From: Vibrio tritonius
GTDB taxonomy: Bacteria > Pseudomonadota > Gammaproteobacteria > Enterobacterales > Vibrionaceae
Length of the DNA: 64,000 bases
Assembly (NCBI RefSeq): GCF_001547935.1
Contig: NZ_AP014635.1
Span: 1,736,001 to 1,800,000 of the forward strand
Direction: 5' to 3'
A program made the translations under genes and the position numbers. The notes under the pieces were generated by a model that saw only the letters and a list, made by a program, of their open reading frames with translations, was not told the origin of the DNA and did no database searches. Shown here piece by piece: positions 8,490-17,207 of the stretch (positions are counted from its first letter, which is position 1; every line of letters begins with the position of its first letter).

Positions 8490-8963
8490 TTATCTATAAA
8501 TATTATCCAAATATTTTTCAGTATCAAAAAATGAAATTACATAATTCTTTAAATCATATGTTTTTCGTTCTATTTTAGAGTCAGGTCCATCCATTGCGAG
8601 TTTTTCATAAACCTTTTTATCTAAAATTAGATCGTTATATTTTTCATTCCAAGAAAAGTACAACAATGTGTCTTCTCCCCACAGTCCACAATGAAATATT
8701 ACTTCCCCAGTTTTAGGGTTCTCAATGGACACATCAGAGCAATACTCATTTTTGTATGAGAATTTTTTTGTTATCGTGAGTGAAAAGTTAACTTTACATG
8801 TAGTTAATCCAACGACAGTCTTATCACAAACTATGCTGTCTAAAATATGGTCACCATCATAGAATCCCTTCATTGTTATGTCACTGAGTGAAGATGAAGA
8901 GTATGCATTAAATGTAAAAACAGGCACAAATAATGACATTATTACCAAAATCTTATTCATCAT
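8490..8963 (-). CDS. Putative secreted protein, orphan immunity candidate
   Basis: A 157-residue protein with a signal peptide (MMNKILVIMSLFVPVFTFNAYS) and four Cys in the mature part (SIVCDKT, TTCKVNF, EYCSDVS, FHCGLWG), which could form two disulphides. It contains an aromatic stretch (DTLLYFSWNEKYNDLIL). I do not recognise the family. It lies between a decayed IS piece and the 217-residue secreted protein, on the same strand. A T6SS immunity role is inferred from context only. Confidence 0.6.
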   Translation of the reverse strand: MMNKILVIMSLFVPVFTFNAYSSSSLSDITMKGFYDGDHILDSIVCDKTVVGLTTCKVNFSLTITKKFSYKNEYCSDVSIENPKTGEVIFHCGLWGEDTLLYFSWNEKYNDLILDKKVYEKLAMDGPDSKIERKTYDLKNYVISFFDTEKYLDNIYR

Positions 8964-8989
8964 CTATAACCTTCCAATTTTCTCTCGAC

Positions 8990-9250
8990 AGATGGATTAT
9001 CGTTTAACATAACAAGTATCACGGAAACTGCATGAATGTTCCCGTCTTCAAGGCTTCCGAGAACCTTACTTAAGTAATTTTCGTCCATCGCGTAGCTCAT
9101 GGCAGCCTTCCATTCAATTAATACGACCCGACCGATTGGAACTCTTTCAAATTGAGTAAACAACCTCTCTTACTACCCTAACAGCTGACAAAATCCCCGT
9201 TGAAAAATCGCCATATTGAGAATATATCTTGTCTCATTTCACCAAAATCA
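8990..9250 (-). mobile_element. Decayed ISAs1-family fragment (copy 1)
   Basis: On the minus strand, 9180-9250 reads as the N-terminal transposase piece DFGEMRQD followed by frameshifted remains. At about 9040-9090 comes the transposase end AMDENYLSKVLGSLE, which matches the YhhI-type end AMDRNYLASVL. The terminal-repeat-like sequence CACGGAAACTGCATGAATGTTC begins at 9020. The middle is deleted and frames are broken. The open frame 8960-9163 is a chance product of this debris. Confidence 0.65.
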
Positions 9251-9284
9251 ACAATAACTTTTCACAAAATTAAGCAAGAAAGCC

Positions 9285-10148
9285 TTACTGTGTATTCAAT
9301 AATCGCTTATAGACATATTTGGGAACTTTGTTTTCCTTTCCAGTAGATTTCATAAGATCAAGATAATTAGCGTAATATTTGTTAGCTTTGTTTTTTTGTC
9401 CATCAGACCAATAAGAATCTGCGATATTTAGAAATGCAACGATCCTTTTATTGTCATAGTTAATAACACTATCAAGTACATAAATTGATTCTTTATACAT
9501 TCCTCTTTTATATAAAAAATAACCAAGATTATTATAAATATATTCATTTTCTTTAGTTAATGGATATACTTCTATTAGTTTTTTGTAACGACTGACCAAT
9601 ATTAGTTTATCTTTAGTGTCATCTTTAGCTCTCTTTATAAAATCACCAAGTGAATCAATAATTTCATATTCGTGAACACATTCCACTTTACTGAAATCAA
9701 GAATATTGTTTTCGTAAGTTACTCTGTCATCTAACTTCTTATTAATATTTTTCGTGCAATAATCAACTCGATTATCATAATCGAATGGAAATCTGTGAAT
9801 TTCTGTAATTTTTGATAAATATAAAGCTCCATTATAAGTAAGGTAAACGTCTAACTCTTGTGTATTACTATTTAAAAAACCATATTTTAGTTTTAAAAAA
9901 TAAGAGTCTGATGATATAGATGTTAATTTATAACCACCATCAAAAGAAAAATCATTTATATTAGCCAGCAAATTATACCCATCAACTGTATTTAGATAAA
10001 AATATAGTTCTTTATCAATCTTCTCTATTTTATCCAAACTTCCATCATTATTTACATCTACAGTATAATAATTAATTTGATTTGCTGACACTGATATACT
10101 CATTAAAATGCTAAAAGCAATGAATGTAAAAATATGAAAATTTTTCAT
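9285..10148 (-). CDS. Secreted TPR protein, orphan immunity candidate (paralogue A)
   Basis: A 287-residue protein with a signal peptide (residues 1-22, ending SVSA-NQ). Residues 27-39 hold an EF-hand-like DVNNDGSLDK loop, as in FG-GAP-type repeats. The C-terminal part (about 200-280) has two tetratricopeptide-like helices (YIYNNLGYFLYKRGMYKES, AFLNIADSYWSDGQKNKA). The end is related to the next gene (10294-11262): both finish YNDLGYYLY...AYLNLGDTYWS...KxPKYxxxR types. It probably acts in the periplasm as an immunity protein, inferred from the locus. Confidence 0.65.
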   Translation of the reverse strand: MKNFHIFTFIAFSILMSISVSANQINYYTVDVNNDGSLDKIEKIDKELYFYLNTVDGYNLLANINDFSFDGGYKLTSISSDSYFLKLKYGFLNSNTQELDVYLTYNGALYLSKITEIHRFPFDYDNRVDYCTKNINKKLDDRVTYENNILDFSKVECVHEYEIIDSLGDFIKRAKDDTKDKLILVSRYKKLIEVYPLTKENEYIYNNLGYFLYKRGMYKESIYVLDSVINYDNKRIVAFLNIADSYWSDGQKNKANKYYANYLDLMKSTGKENKVPKYVYKRLLNTQ

Positions 10149-10293
10149 ATTAAAAATATCTCTAAGTATTTCACAATAATGTTTCCTTTCAGGCTATGCG
10201 AACTGCCAAACCGATTATATTATAGGCAAAGCTTGATTATAACGCGGTGTTTATGGTGCACACCCCCTTAAAAATACCTAACAATATAATTTA

Positions 10294-11262
10294 TTATAAG
10301 GTGCGTTCTTTTATGTATTTTGGTATTTTATTGCTCTTGTAGTTTTGATTCATGAAATATATGTAATTTCTATACATTCTCTGAGCATCACTAGTTTTGC
10401 CTAAGGACCAATATGTATCACCTAAATTTAGATATGCCACAGTTCTTTTGGGGAAGATCTGAAGTACATACTCCAATATAAATTCAGCAGATTTATAATT
10501 TTCACCATTATATAAATAATAACCTAAGTCATTATATTTAATTACATTGATATTAGATACAGGGTATTTATCTAAAGTATTCAATAATTTACCAATAGTT
10601 ATATTGTTTCCCAATTTAGCTAAATCATTCAATTCATCAGGTGTGTTTATCTTATTCTTTTCAAGAATTTTACTTTGTCTTGTATTTTTTTCATCACATA
10701 TGCCAGTTTCAATTAATCTACTGATTATTTCAGATGATGTAATATATGGGTATATAATCCCACTTTCAGTGGTAACATTGCCTTTATAATCTAAAGCGCC
10801 GGAATACATCGCGGATAATGTTGACACTTTATTAGGTTCAAATCTAAGTATTTCATATTTATGCTCCATGTAAGTTCCATAAGCTTTTGAAAAATCGCCA
10901 TATTTAATCATTATTAATAAAATGAAATTGTTATTTTTATCCACACAGTAATCATATTTTATAAACTGCCCATTAGAAGGTATGTTTTTATATACATATG
11001 AAAAATTCCCATCATTTATAATTATTGCTATGTTTTGGGTATCATAAATTGACTGTCCTTCAGAGTTAACATATTCATCCCCACTATCTTTTTTTAGCAC
11101 TTTTATATTAATATCCCCCTTTGGGGTTACATATAAGACATCATCAAATGATACATGTTTAGTATTCATCAAAGCTAAAGCCAACTCGTTAGATGAAACA
11201 ATCGATGCGCTAGCATAGGAGCTAAAAATACTCACACTAGTAAAAATTAGAAGTTTTTTCAT
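10294..11262 (-). CDS. Secreted TPR protein, orphan immunity candidate (paralogue B)
   Basis: The ATG at 11262 gives 322 residues with a good signal peptide (MKKLLIFTSVSIFSSYASA). The open frame extends to a GTG at 11298, which is less likely. The N-terminal two thirds are unrecognised. The last 80 residues hold two tetratricopeptide-like repeats (KYNDLGYYLYNGENYKSAE, AYLNLGDTYWSLGKTSDAQ) and clearly resemble the C-terminus of the neighbouring 287-residue protein. The pair probably arose by duplication with divergence of the front part, a pattern seen in immunity arrays. Confidence 0.65.
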   Translation of the reverse strand: MKKLLIFTSVSIFSSYASASIVSSNELALALMNTKHVSFDDVLYVTPKGDINIKVLKKDSGDEYVNSEGQSIYDTQNIAIIINDGNFSYVYKNIPSNGQFIKYDYCVDKNNNFILLIMIKYGDFSKAYGTYMEHKYEILRFEPNKVSTLSAMYSGALDYKGNVTTESGIIYPYITSSEIISRLIETGICDEKNTRQSKILEKNKINTPDELNDLAKLGNNITIGKLLNTLDKYPVSNINVIKYNDLGYYLYNGENYKSAEFILEYVLQIFPKRTVAYLNLGDTYWSLGKTSDAQRMYRNYIYFMNQNYKSNKIPKYIKERTL

Positions 11263-11475
11263 AAGATACTTAGCTACATTGAAAATATCTAGAGGCACAC
11301 ATAATTAAATAGCTGATTACACCTTAATATCACTGACAAATGATTAAGCAGAACGTCATAAAATAGCTTACGCTATCCGGAGAAAAACTAATAGGAAACA
11401 ACATTAAATGCTGGCGATAAAATTGAATAACAAACATTTAAAAAGAGCACAACACTAAAGCCACAAAAAACAAAT

Positions 11476-11510
11476 TAAAATCATGCTCTTTTTAAAGAAC
11501 ATGATTTTTA
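11476..11510. terminator. Hairpin after the 168-aa secreted gene
   Basis: A long AT-rich inverted repeat (AAAATCATG.TCTTT around TTA) sits directly downstream of the gene ending at 11534 and has A- and T-rich flanks on both sides. It probably ends leftward transcripts. Confidence 0.6.
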
Positions 11511-11533
11511 ACCATCTTTAAAAAATCATTTAA

Positions 11534-12040
11534 TTAATGTGTTTTTAAATAATTTAATATTTTTTCTTTTGTCTTGTATTCACATTTAAGGATTATATTT
11601 CTTTCGATATCTTTACCATCAATACAATTCATTAATTTTATAATTGGTATTTGATTGAAATAAATATCATCATCATCTAAATCATAGATAAATGTATTAT
11701 GGCTTATACCTTCAATACCTGTACTTTTATCAACACTATTACTAGTAAGAAGGAAAAAACTAATGTTACCATGTTCTTCATTGAAAAAAGCATCCGTCAT
11801 TTTTCTATCTTCACTAATGTAAATTACATCACGTGCTTTTTTAATGGTGTTTTTACTTTTGTTTATTAGGGATACAACAATTTTGTTTTTGCTTTTAAAA
11901 TTTTCAAATCTAACTGAAACAAACTCATTCCCTCTGTTAGGAACTTTATATAAGTGATTATTTATTTCACTAGAAAATCCCACATTAGAAAAAAATATGA
12001 ATACTATAAATATCAAACTGAAATACTTCTTCAACAACAT
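11534..12040 (-). CDS. Putative secreted protein, orphan immunity candidate
   Basis: A 168-residue protein with a signal peptide (MLLKKYFSLIFIVFIFFSNVGFS, cleavage near S-SE). The ribosome site TGGAGAACAC directly before the ATG supports the start. The mature part has two Cys (LMNCIDG, ILKCEYK) close to the C-terminus, which may pair. No family recognised. Very AT-rich, like its neighbours. It lies next to the largest IS remnant of the locus, and its role as an immunity protein is inferred from context. Confidence 0.65.
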   Translation of the reverse strand: MLLKKYFSLIFIVFIFFSNVGFSSEINNHLYKVPNRGNEFVSVRFENFKSKNKIVVSLINKSKNTIKKARDVIYISEDRKMTDAFFNEEHGNISFFLLTSNSVDKSTGIEGISHNTFIYDLDDDDIYFNQIPIIKLMNCIDGKDIERNIILKCEYKTKEKILNYLKTH

Positions 12041-12106
12041 GTGTTCTCCATATTATTTTCAAATGTATAAAACGGAAAAAGTAGGTATCTGTATACACGA
12101 AGCCTC

Positions 12107-13106
12107 ACAAAAACTCCCGCCATTCAAGGCTGCCGGGAACCCTACTTAAGTAATTGTCATCCATCGCGCAGCACATTCTCTTACACTAAATTCCAGCTTT
12201 CAATAAGTAAAAACAAGCACGACGGGTTCTCGATAATTCCTCCGCTCAATCATCCACTCTGATGCTGCATTTATCTTCTCTAAAAACCACGTGTAATTAC
12301 CTGTACATTGACACCACTAACCAATAGCTTTTGCTCGCATTATGCTATCTATCTGTATTCGCCCATAATCCGTACGGGCGTTCTAGTGAGAGAAGTTCCA
12401 CGGAATTAGTGAATCGATGTCAGGCTTAGCTGTCGTCAGATTCAGATAATTGGCCATATAGTCATAGAAAATGTATGTTGCTCTTACGATCTTCTGCATT
12501 CAATATTTTCGAACTGATTTAGTTGCGTACTGAGACCTATTCTCTTGCGCACGCTCACTTTCTTGCCTTCCATTAAACTCGATGTCAATTCACTTTTTAC
12601 CTGCCATTCGTACGAAAAGTCTTCGAATACGCGAAAGTCTCAGTCTTCATTCACCAATAGACATCGCGTCTCTAATCAACCATGGCTTTATCCTGACTTG
12701 AGTCGCTATCGCCAAGCTGACGGAATACCCGCTGAAAAATCGCCATAATGATTAAGAAAATCTCGTCTCATTTCACCAAAAATAAACAATGCCTTCCCAT
12801 GTATCTTGTCCCGATAAAACACCCCAAACCGTCAGCAAAATAATGTCTGATAATTTATGGGTTACTTTCCCTGTTTGTCGGTAATCGGTTAAGGCTGAAA
12901 AATGCATAAATGGGTTCGCTAAAGTGGTCATGAAAAGGCTCCGTTTTTTAATACGAAACCATGAGAAAACAATGAGAATGATCTACAAATCGATCCTTTG
13001 TAAATGTAAAAACATCCGAGAAAGGTCAATAAAAATCGTAGTGATATAAAGAATTCTGTCCTTAGTTCAGCGCTTTAAAATCAAGGATGTTCATGCGGTT
13101 TCCCTG
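12107..13106 (-). mobile_element. Decayed ISAs1-family element with foreign insertion (copy 2)
   Basis: On the minus strand a transposase starts at ATG 12931 (MTTLANPFMHFSALTDYRQT, then THKLSDIILLTVWGVLSGQ). This matches the YhhI/H-repeat type pattern DYRQ...HKLSDILLLT. After a frameshift it continues FGEMRRDFLNHYGDFSAGIP, then breaks at about 12700. A degenerate C-terminus (AMDDNYLSRVPGSLE) lies at about 12115-12170. The right terminal repeat GGATGTTCATGCGGTTTCCCTG ends at 13106; the left one is eroded. An IS66-like fragment and about 300 bases of unrecognised DNA sit in the middle. Confidence 0.75.
12383..12469 (-). pseudogene. IS66-type transposase C-terminal fragment
   Basis: Reads FYDYMANYLNLTTAKPDIDS then LIPWNFSH and TAG. 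The ending resembles the IS66 TnpC tail, in which a Thr-x-x-Asp-Ile/Leu segment precedes ALLPWN. Only about 29 codons remain, so the assignment is tentative. Confidence 0.4.
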
Positions 13107-13186
13107 ACTATCTGACACCGACTCATGGCCATCAAAACCGTGAACAACTAAGAGATCGTCTTCTAAGCCATCGACTTTTATTTTGT
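13107..13186 (-). pseudogene. 80-bp remnant of vgrG 5' region
   Basis: This piece matches vgrG positions 21791-21870 at 79 of 80 bases (one difference, AAC for ACC). It encodes KIKVDGLEDDLLVVHGFDGH and the following residues of VgrG, but has neither the start codon nor the rest of the gene. Its left end abuts exactly the terminal repeat of the decayed ISAs1 element, so an IS insertion or an IS-mediated deletion cut a second vgrG here. It is direct evidence of an older vgrG module. Confidence 0.9.
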
Positions 13187-13246
13187 CATTCTGTATTGAC
13201 AGTATAAATCTTAGCTAGTCATCGAAGACGTTAGTAGATCACCTAA

Positions 13247-13270
13247 TATAAACGGGCTAAACGCCCGCTT
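13247..13270 (-). terminator. Terminator after DUF6708-like gene
   Basis: Minus-strand stem CGGGC / GCCCG with loop GTTTA followed by TTTATATT, about 30 bases beyond the stop of the gene ending at 13302. Confidence 0.6.
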
Positions 13271-13301
13271 ATTACCCATTTGAAATCAATATAATTGGGC
13301 G

Positions 13302-14622
13302 TTACTTTTTATCTTCCTTGATTTCATCGACATAATCAAAATCATACTTTTCTGCAGTGATATCATCATATTCACGAATAACAGCTTGAACTATGTCATC
13401 TTCCCATCGATGGCCGTTAGCATACAGAGCTCGCACTCGGTCATTGACTTCCTTTAGCACCGGACTCATTGGGACCCAATCAGCTTGTGCTACTGAAGAA
13501 CATAACCTTTCCAATTCTGCTTTTTTGGGATTTTTTTGCGGCAACACATCATTGAGCAATTCTAAGTACCAGCGAACCCAATAAGTAAATGTAAGAATGT
13601 TCACTAAGCGCCACAATAAATAGACAGGTAACACTTTTTCTTTTCTATACTCAGCGATACGTTCTTTATAAAAAGCGAGACTATAACTACTCGCTTTATC
13701 TTTTAAATAGTTACCCTGTGATGTTTTTAACCTCTCGCAGCCATTTTCTATATAATCACGAATAAATTCATAGGTTGATAACGCTTCTTCACGAGAAAAA
13801 ACAGGCATTGACAAACTGAAGAAACCTTCTCGCTTCTCTGGCACCTGAATAAAGAAGCACAATCTATGCATGTTGTTCGTTCCAAAAACATGAAAAGACA
13901 TTCCAGTCTGATATTCAACTCTAACTTTTTCCCATGGAATTCGAGCCAAACGAATTTCGCTTTCCTTCTTATGTCTTAGTTTATAAAAGTAGACAACCCA
14001 AGGTTTAATGGGGAATATGAAAAATACAATACCGATTATGGTCATCACTATCCCAAGTTGAATGTCTCCAGAATTAATATCTTGTAAAACAAACATCATA
14101 CCAATGAGAAAAAAAACAACGCCAAAAGAAAGCAAAAAAATAAAAAATTTGAGCTAGATAAACTAGGTCTTCTTATGTCATCACTTTCAACCCAAGAAAA
14201 GATCACATCCCTCATCCGGCAATCAAAGGTTAATGGGAAGTTATTAATACTATTAAACAAACTGTCTTTAACACTAAAAAACACAGGGCCACCAACAAGC
14301 ACCCCCATACTGATAAAAAGCCCCCAAATAAACACTATTGAAGAATGAAACCCAATAGAAATGGTCATATACATTGCCATCGACATTATGAAAAAAAATA
14401 TGAAAAATATAAGAGTAATAGTACCTTCGTACCTAATACACTGCCAGAATTAAAATTTAATTCTAATAACCCATTTTTATTAAAACGTAACATCGCACTT
14501 TCTTCTATTATCGGTCTACCATTACTAACCGGTAAAGGAGATAGGCATTCTCTTGAGACGATTCCAGATAGGGACTGACCACAATAAATATTTTTATCCG
14601 AAGAAGATGTCTGAAAAGTCAT
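13302..14622 (-). pseudogene. Broken DUF6708-like membrane gene (two homopolymer frameshifts)
   Basis: Three overlapping frames on one strand (14622-14386, 14386-14096, 14135-13302) read as one protein of about 440 residues. It has an N-terminal soluble part, two pairs of membrane segments and a soluble C-terminal half (RIPWEKVRVEYQTG, WRLVNILTFTYWVRWYLEL). Frame changes fall exactly in A8 at 14391-14398 and A7 at 14134-14140 (T-runs on the coding strand). One extra base in the first makes SYFFFIMSMAMYM continuous; a small indel in the second joins NFLFF to LLSFGVVFFLIGMM. The general plan recalls DUF6708 proteins found near T6SS genes; the family call is tentative. Either a decayed gene or homopolymer sequencing errors. 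Confidence 0.55.
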
Positions 14623-15112
14623 GTAGTGAATACTTTATATATGAAGCAAATTGAAGAGACATTGGACCAATGAAATCTGTATAATAATCAAAATAGTACT
14701 CTAACTTACTTTCTGTTGTTTCTAAAATTTCTGGTGAGTTATTATTTTTATTAAAGTTTTTAATATCAAGAATGTAATAAACGATTTTTAACCATGAACA
14801 AAAATAAGTAATTACTAGTTAGGCTATCAGATCACAAAATTGTAGTAAGGAAATTTATAACTTTACAATCAATTAACTTATTATGATTTATTTTATAAGG
14901 TTAAACCGAACGGATATTAAAAATAAAACTTTTCCATAGGCCTTTAAAAACTAGTGGATTAATGCGGTTTTCCTGACACGCCAGGTAATATTTTTGTTTT
15001 CAACGCAGGCAAGAAATGAACCTTATAAATAGCCGCGCTCAATATTAAAAGCCGTCTAACATTGAGCGCGAAGGTAGCTTATTTTGATGATAAAAAATAA
15101 GATATCTCTATA
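14623..15112. other. AT-rich intergenic region with an IS end
   Basis: No gene is visible. It contains the ISAs1-type terminal piece at 14942-14977 and a 10-bp inverted repeat CGCGCTCAAT / ATTGAGCGCG at 15034-15070, which sits just beyond the stop of the DUF2931 gene and may end its transcript. Confidence 0.5.
14942..14977. mobile_element. ISAs1-type terminal repeat remnant (copy 3)
   Basis: CCTTTAAAAACTAGTGGATT followed by AATGCGGTTTTCCTG aligns with the ends at 13068-13106 and 16485-16523 (CCTTTAAAATCAAGGATGTT, then CATGCGGTTTCCCTG). Only the end is left; no transposase sequence adjoins it. Confidence 0.55.
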
Positions 15113-15871
15113 TCAATCTATCTTCCTATCACTATATACTTTATCCATTTCTTTTTTATTGATAGGAAAAAGTTTCACTCCAAAATAATCCGCTCTTTCT
15201 TCTATCTTTTTTATACGCCCAGAATCTTCCCAATCCTTCTTACTATAATTATTGTAGTTTTTTTCTACCTCTTCGGTAGTAACTTGGGCATTAACAAATC
15301 GATATTGACCTCCGCAAGATAACCAAATCTTTGTCGTTCCATCAGGGAAGAAACCAAAATCAAAAGTTGTTGGGAAGCAACCTTTGTTATTATAATTAAG
15401 CTTTTCATTGTTAGGGTAATACATCATTTTATTAATATTAGAAATAATAACATCATTAACATATAGTATAGTTATAAAAAATCGAGCGTTAACTTCTGAT
15501 GTCCAATATATAATAATCTTTTCAGGCAAAACTTCGCCGTAATCTCCTTGTGAATATTGTGCAGCGAAAGAATGATATAGTGGTATACCAAAACCGTTAT
15601 AATCAGGGAAAATCTTTTTAATTTTATCCACATTTGTTCTATGAATACCATCATTTAATCCCATTAATACTTTAGTCCAATCCTGTTGAGTATTTATTGC
15701 ATGGATAGCTTGAATAGTAGCAGGATATAGTGAAGATGAATATAATTCCACCCCCCAAGGGGCAGCCCCCTCGGGAACAGAAAACTGGTCATTTTTATTA
15801 AAAAAATAAAAAGTTAAAGATACAGCAATCAATATTACAATTAAAAATATCAAATTAATTCTTTTATTCAT
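15113..15871 (-). CDS. DUF2931 family protein, T6SS immunity candidate
   Basis: A 252-residue protein with an N-terminal membrane anchor or signal (residues about 7-24) and a mature domain typical of DUF2931: PWGVELYSS, LPEKIIIYWTSEVNARFF, then FGFFPDGTTKIWLSCGG. Proteins of this type sit beside antibacterial effectors. Its ATG overlaps by four bases (ATGA) the stop of a truncated upstream frame that reads as an effector C-terminus. Immunity protein of a lost effector is therefore the likely role. It is intact, so it may still protect. Confidence 0.75.
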   Translation of the reverse strand: MNKRINLIFLIVILIAVSLTFYFFNKNDQFSVPEGAAPWGVELYSSSLYPATIQAIHAINTQQDWTKVLMGLNDGIHRTNVDKIKKIFPDYNGFGIPLYHSFAAQYSQGDYGEVLPEKIIIYWTSEVNARFFITILYVNDVIISNINKMMYYPNNEKLNYNNKGCFPTTFDFGFFPDGTTKIWLSCGGQYRFVNAQVTTEEVEKNYNNYSKKDWEDSGRIKKIEERADYFGVKLFPINKKEMDKVYSDRKID

Positions 15872-16050
15872 GATCCTTTCCTACACTCAAAAACAGTTCT
15901 AACGTATCTTTTTTTAGTTTTATCATATGTTGCTTCGTTAACCATCCCATCAGACGCAGAGTGATGAAATCATATTATGACCATATAAAGCAGACAAAAA
16001 ATTTCTGAATATAAAACCGGATGAACCTCTTCCGTTATTTTTAGATGCAA
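15868..16050 (-). pseudogene. 3' remnant of a lost effector gene
   Basis: The minus strand reads AQFFASKNNGRGSSGFIFRN, FLSALYGHNMISS, then after a one-base shift HSASDGMVNEATYDKTKKRY and VRTVFECRKGS, stop. The stop TGA overlaps the ATG of the DUF2931 gene. Translational coupling with an immunity-type gene indicates that this is the end of its former partner effector. The front is lost near the ISAs1 remnant. The family of the effector is not recognised. Confidence 0.55.
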
Positions 16051-16111
16051 AAAATTGAGCCTTCTATCGTCACCTAATTAGCCTTATCCCAACGGCCTGG
16101 AATGTAAGAGT

Positions 16112-16523
16112 CACGGAAACCGCATGAACATCCCCGTCATTCAACGCTTCCGAGAACCTTACTTAAGTAATTTTCATCCATCGCGCAGCGCATTCTCTTG
16201 CGCTGGATGCCACCTTTCGTTAGCTCATGACAGTCTTTCATCCAATTAATAAAGGCCGATGGGAATTTTTTCGGATTGAGTAAACCCACCAATCTTGCCA
16301 CTGTATACCCGCTTAAAAATGTATAAATGGATTCGCTAAACTGGTCATGAAAAGGCTCCGTTTTTTAATACGAAACCATTAGAAAACAATGAAAATGATC
16401 TACAAATCGATCCTTTGTAAATGTAAAAACATGGGAGAAAGGTCAATGAAAATCGAGGTGATATAAAGAATTCTGTCCTTAGTTCAGCCCTTTAAAATCA
16501 AGGATGTTCATGCGGTTTCCCTG
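16112..16523 (-). mobile_element. Internally deleted ISAs1-family element (copy 4)
   Basis: Both terminal repeats are visible: CACGGAAACCGCATGAACATCC at the left and GGATGTTCATGCGGTTTCCCTG at the right, in inverted orientation. Inside, on the minus strand, a transposase begins MTSLANPFIHF (ATG 16348), then jumps to YTVARLVGLLNPKKFPSAFI, NWMKDCHELTKG and directly to the end GIQRKRMRCAMDENYLSKVL, GSVE (stop at 16137). These are the start, the middle and the C-terminus of a YhhI-type protein. About 80 percent of the gene is missing, leaving a 412-bp non-autonomous relic. Its right part (16320-16523) is a near copy of 12905-13106. Confidence 0.8.
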
Positions 16524-16571
16524 CGTAAATAACATGAACGACCCTGACACGTAAGCTTATTAAAAATGTAA

Positions 16572-17207
16572 TCAATTACCAAGCTTAATAGCAGTTTTAT
16601 GAATCCAACTGGTGATTGTTTTCTTGCCTGAAAATGTAATATTCAACCAATCACCAACCTCTTCATTAATAATCACCGAATCACCATTGATTAAATACAT
16701 TCCACTTTTTATAAAAATTCCATTTTCCCGATTATATAAATATTCTTTATTATTTTTTATCTTAGCTGAAATTTGTAAATTTAAATAGCCAGTTATATTT
16801 ATATGTTCTAATTTTCTAAATTTACCATCTAGAGCATAACAATAACCATTTCCATTTGGTATTCTTGAATATACATAATAGTAATCCCTTTGGTAGGTGG
16901 TATTTTTACAATCCTTTGTGCTACTTATAAGATAATTTATTACGCCTTCTGTTTTAGCCGCTAGGATCTGATCGTTAATAACAATTTTTGCTGCATCATC
17001 AATTTGATAATCAATACCATTATTATCCTTGATGACAAACTTATTGCTTTGCATCGTACTATTATCGACACACTCTAAGAAAAAACCATTTTCGAAATTA
17101 GCACTATAACTGCCATCATAATCACTACATTTACTTTGAATATCAACTCCATTTGCGTAAATTTTTTGTGACATAATTGCAACAACAAAGAAAATTAAAA
17201 ATCGCAT
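16572..17207 (-). CDS. Periplasmic T6SS immunity protein with SH3-like domain
   Basis: A 211-residue protein with a signal peptide (MRFLIFFVVAIMSQKIYANG) that overlaps the end of the effector gene by 13 bases. This is the usual arrangement of an effector-immunity pair. Residues about 25-150 form an unrecognised domain with five Cys. The last 50 residues (GMYLINGDSVIINEEVGDWL, then NITFSGKKTITSWIHKTAI) look like a bacterial SH3-like fold. The periplasmic location suits an inhibitor of a cell-wall hydrolase. A frameshifted paralogue lies 9 kb away at 6912-7546. Confidence 0.8.
   Translation of the reverse strand: MRFLIFFVVAIMSQKIYANGVDIQSKCSDYDGSYSANFENGFFLECVDNSTMQSNKFVIKDNNGIDYQIDDAAKIVINDQILAAKTEGVINYLISSTKDCKNTTYQRDYYYVYSRIPNGNGYCYALDGKFRKLEHINITGYLNLQISAKIKNNKEYLYNRENGIFIKSGMYLINGDSVIINEEVGDWLNITFSGKKTITSWIHKTAIKLGN

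Noticed and set aside
8960..9163. 67-residue open frame MFTQFERVPIGRVVLIEWKA
   Set aside because: It aligns with frameshifted ISAs1 transposase remains and is not a functional gene.
12545..12748. 67-residue open frame inside the IS relic
   Set aside because: Opposite strand to real transposase debris; no features of a protein.
13302..14135. Stand-alone 277-residue gene
   Set aside because: Continuity with the two upstream frames at T-runs makes a broken longer gene more likely.
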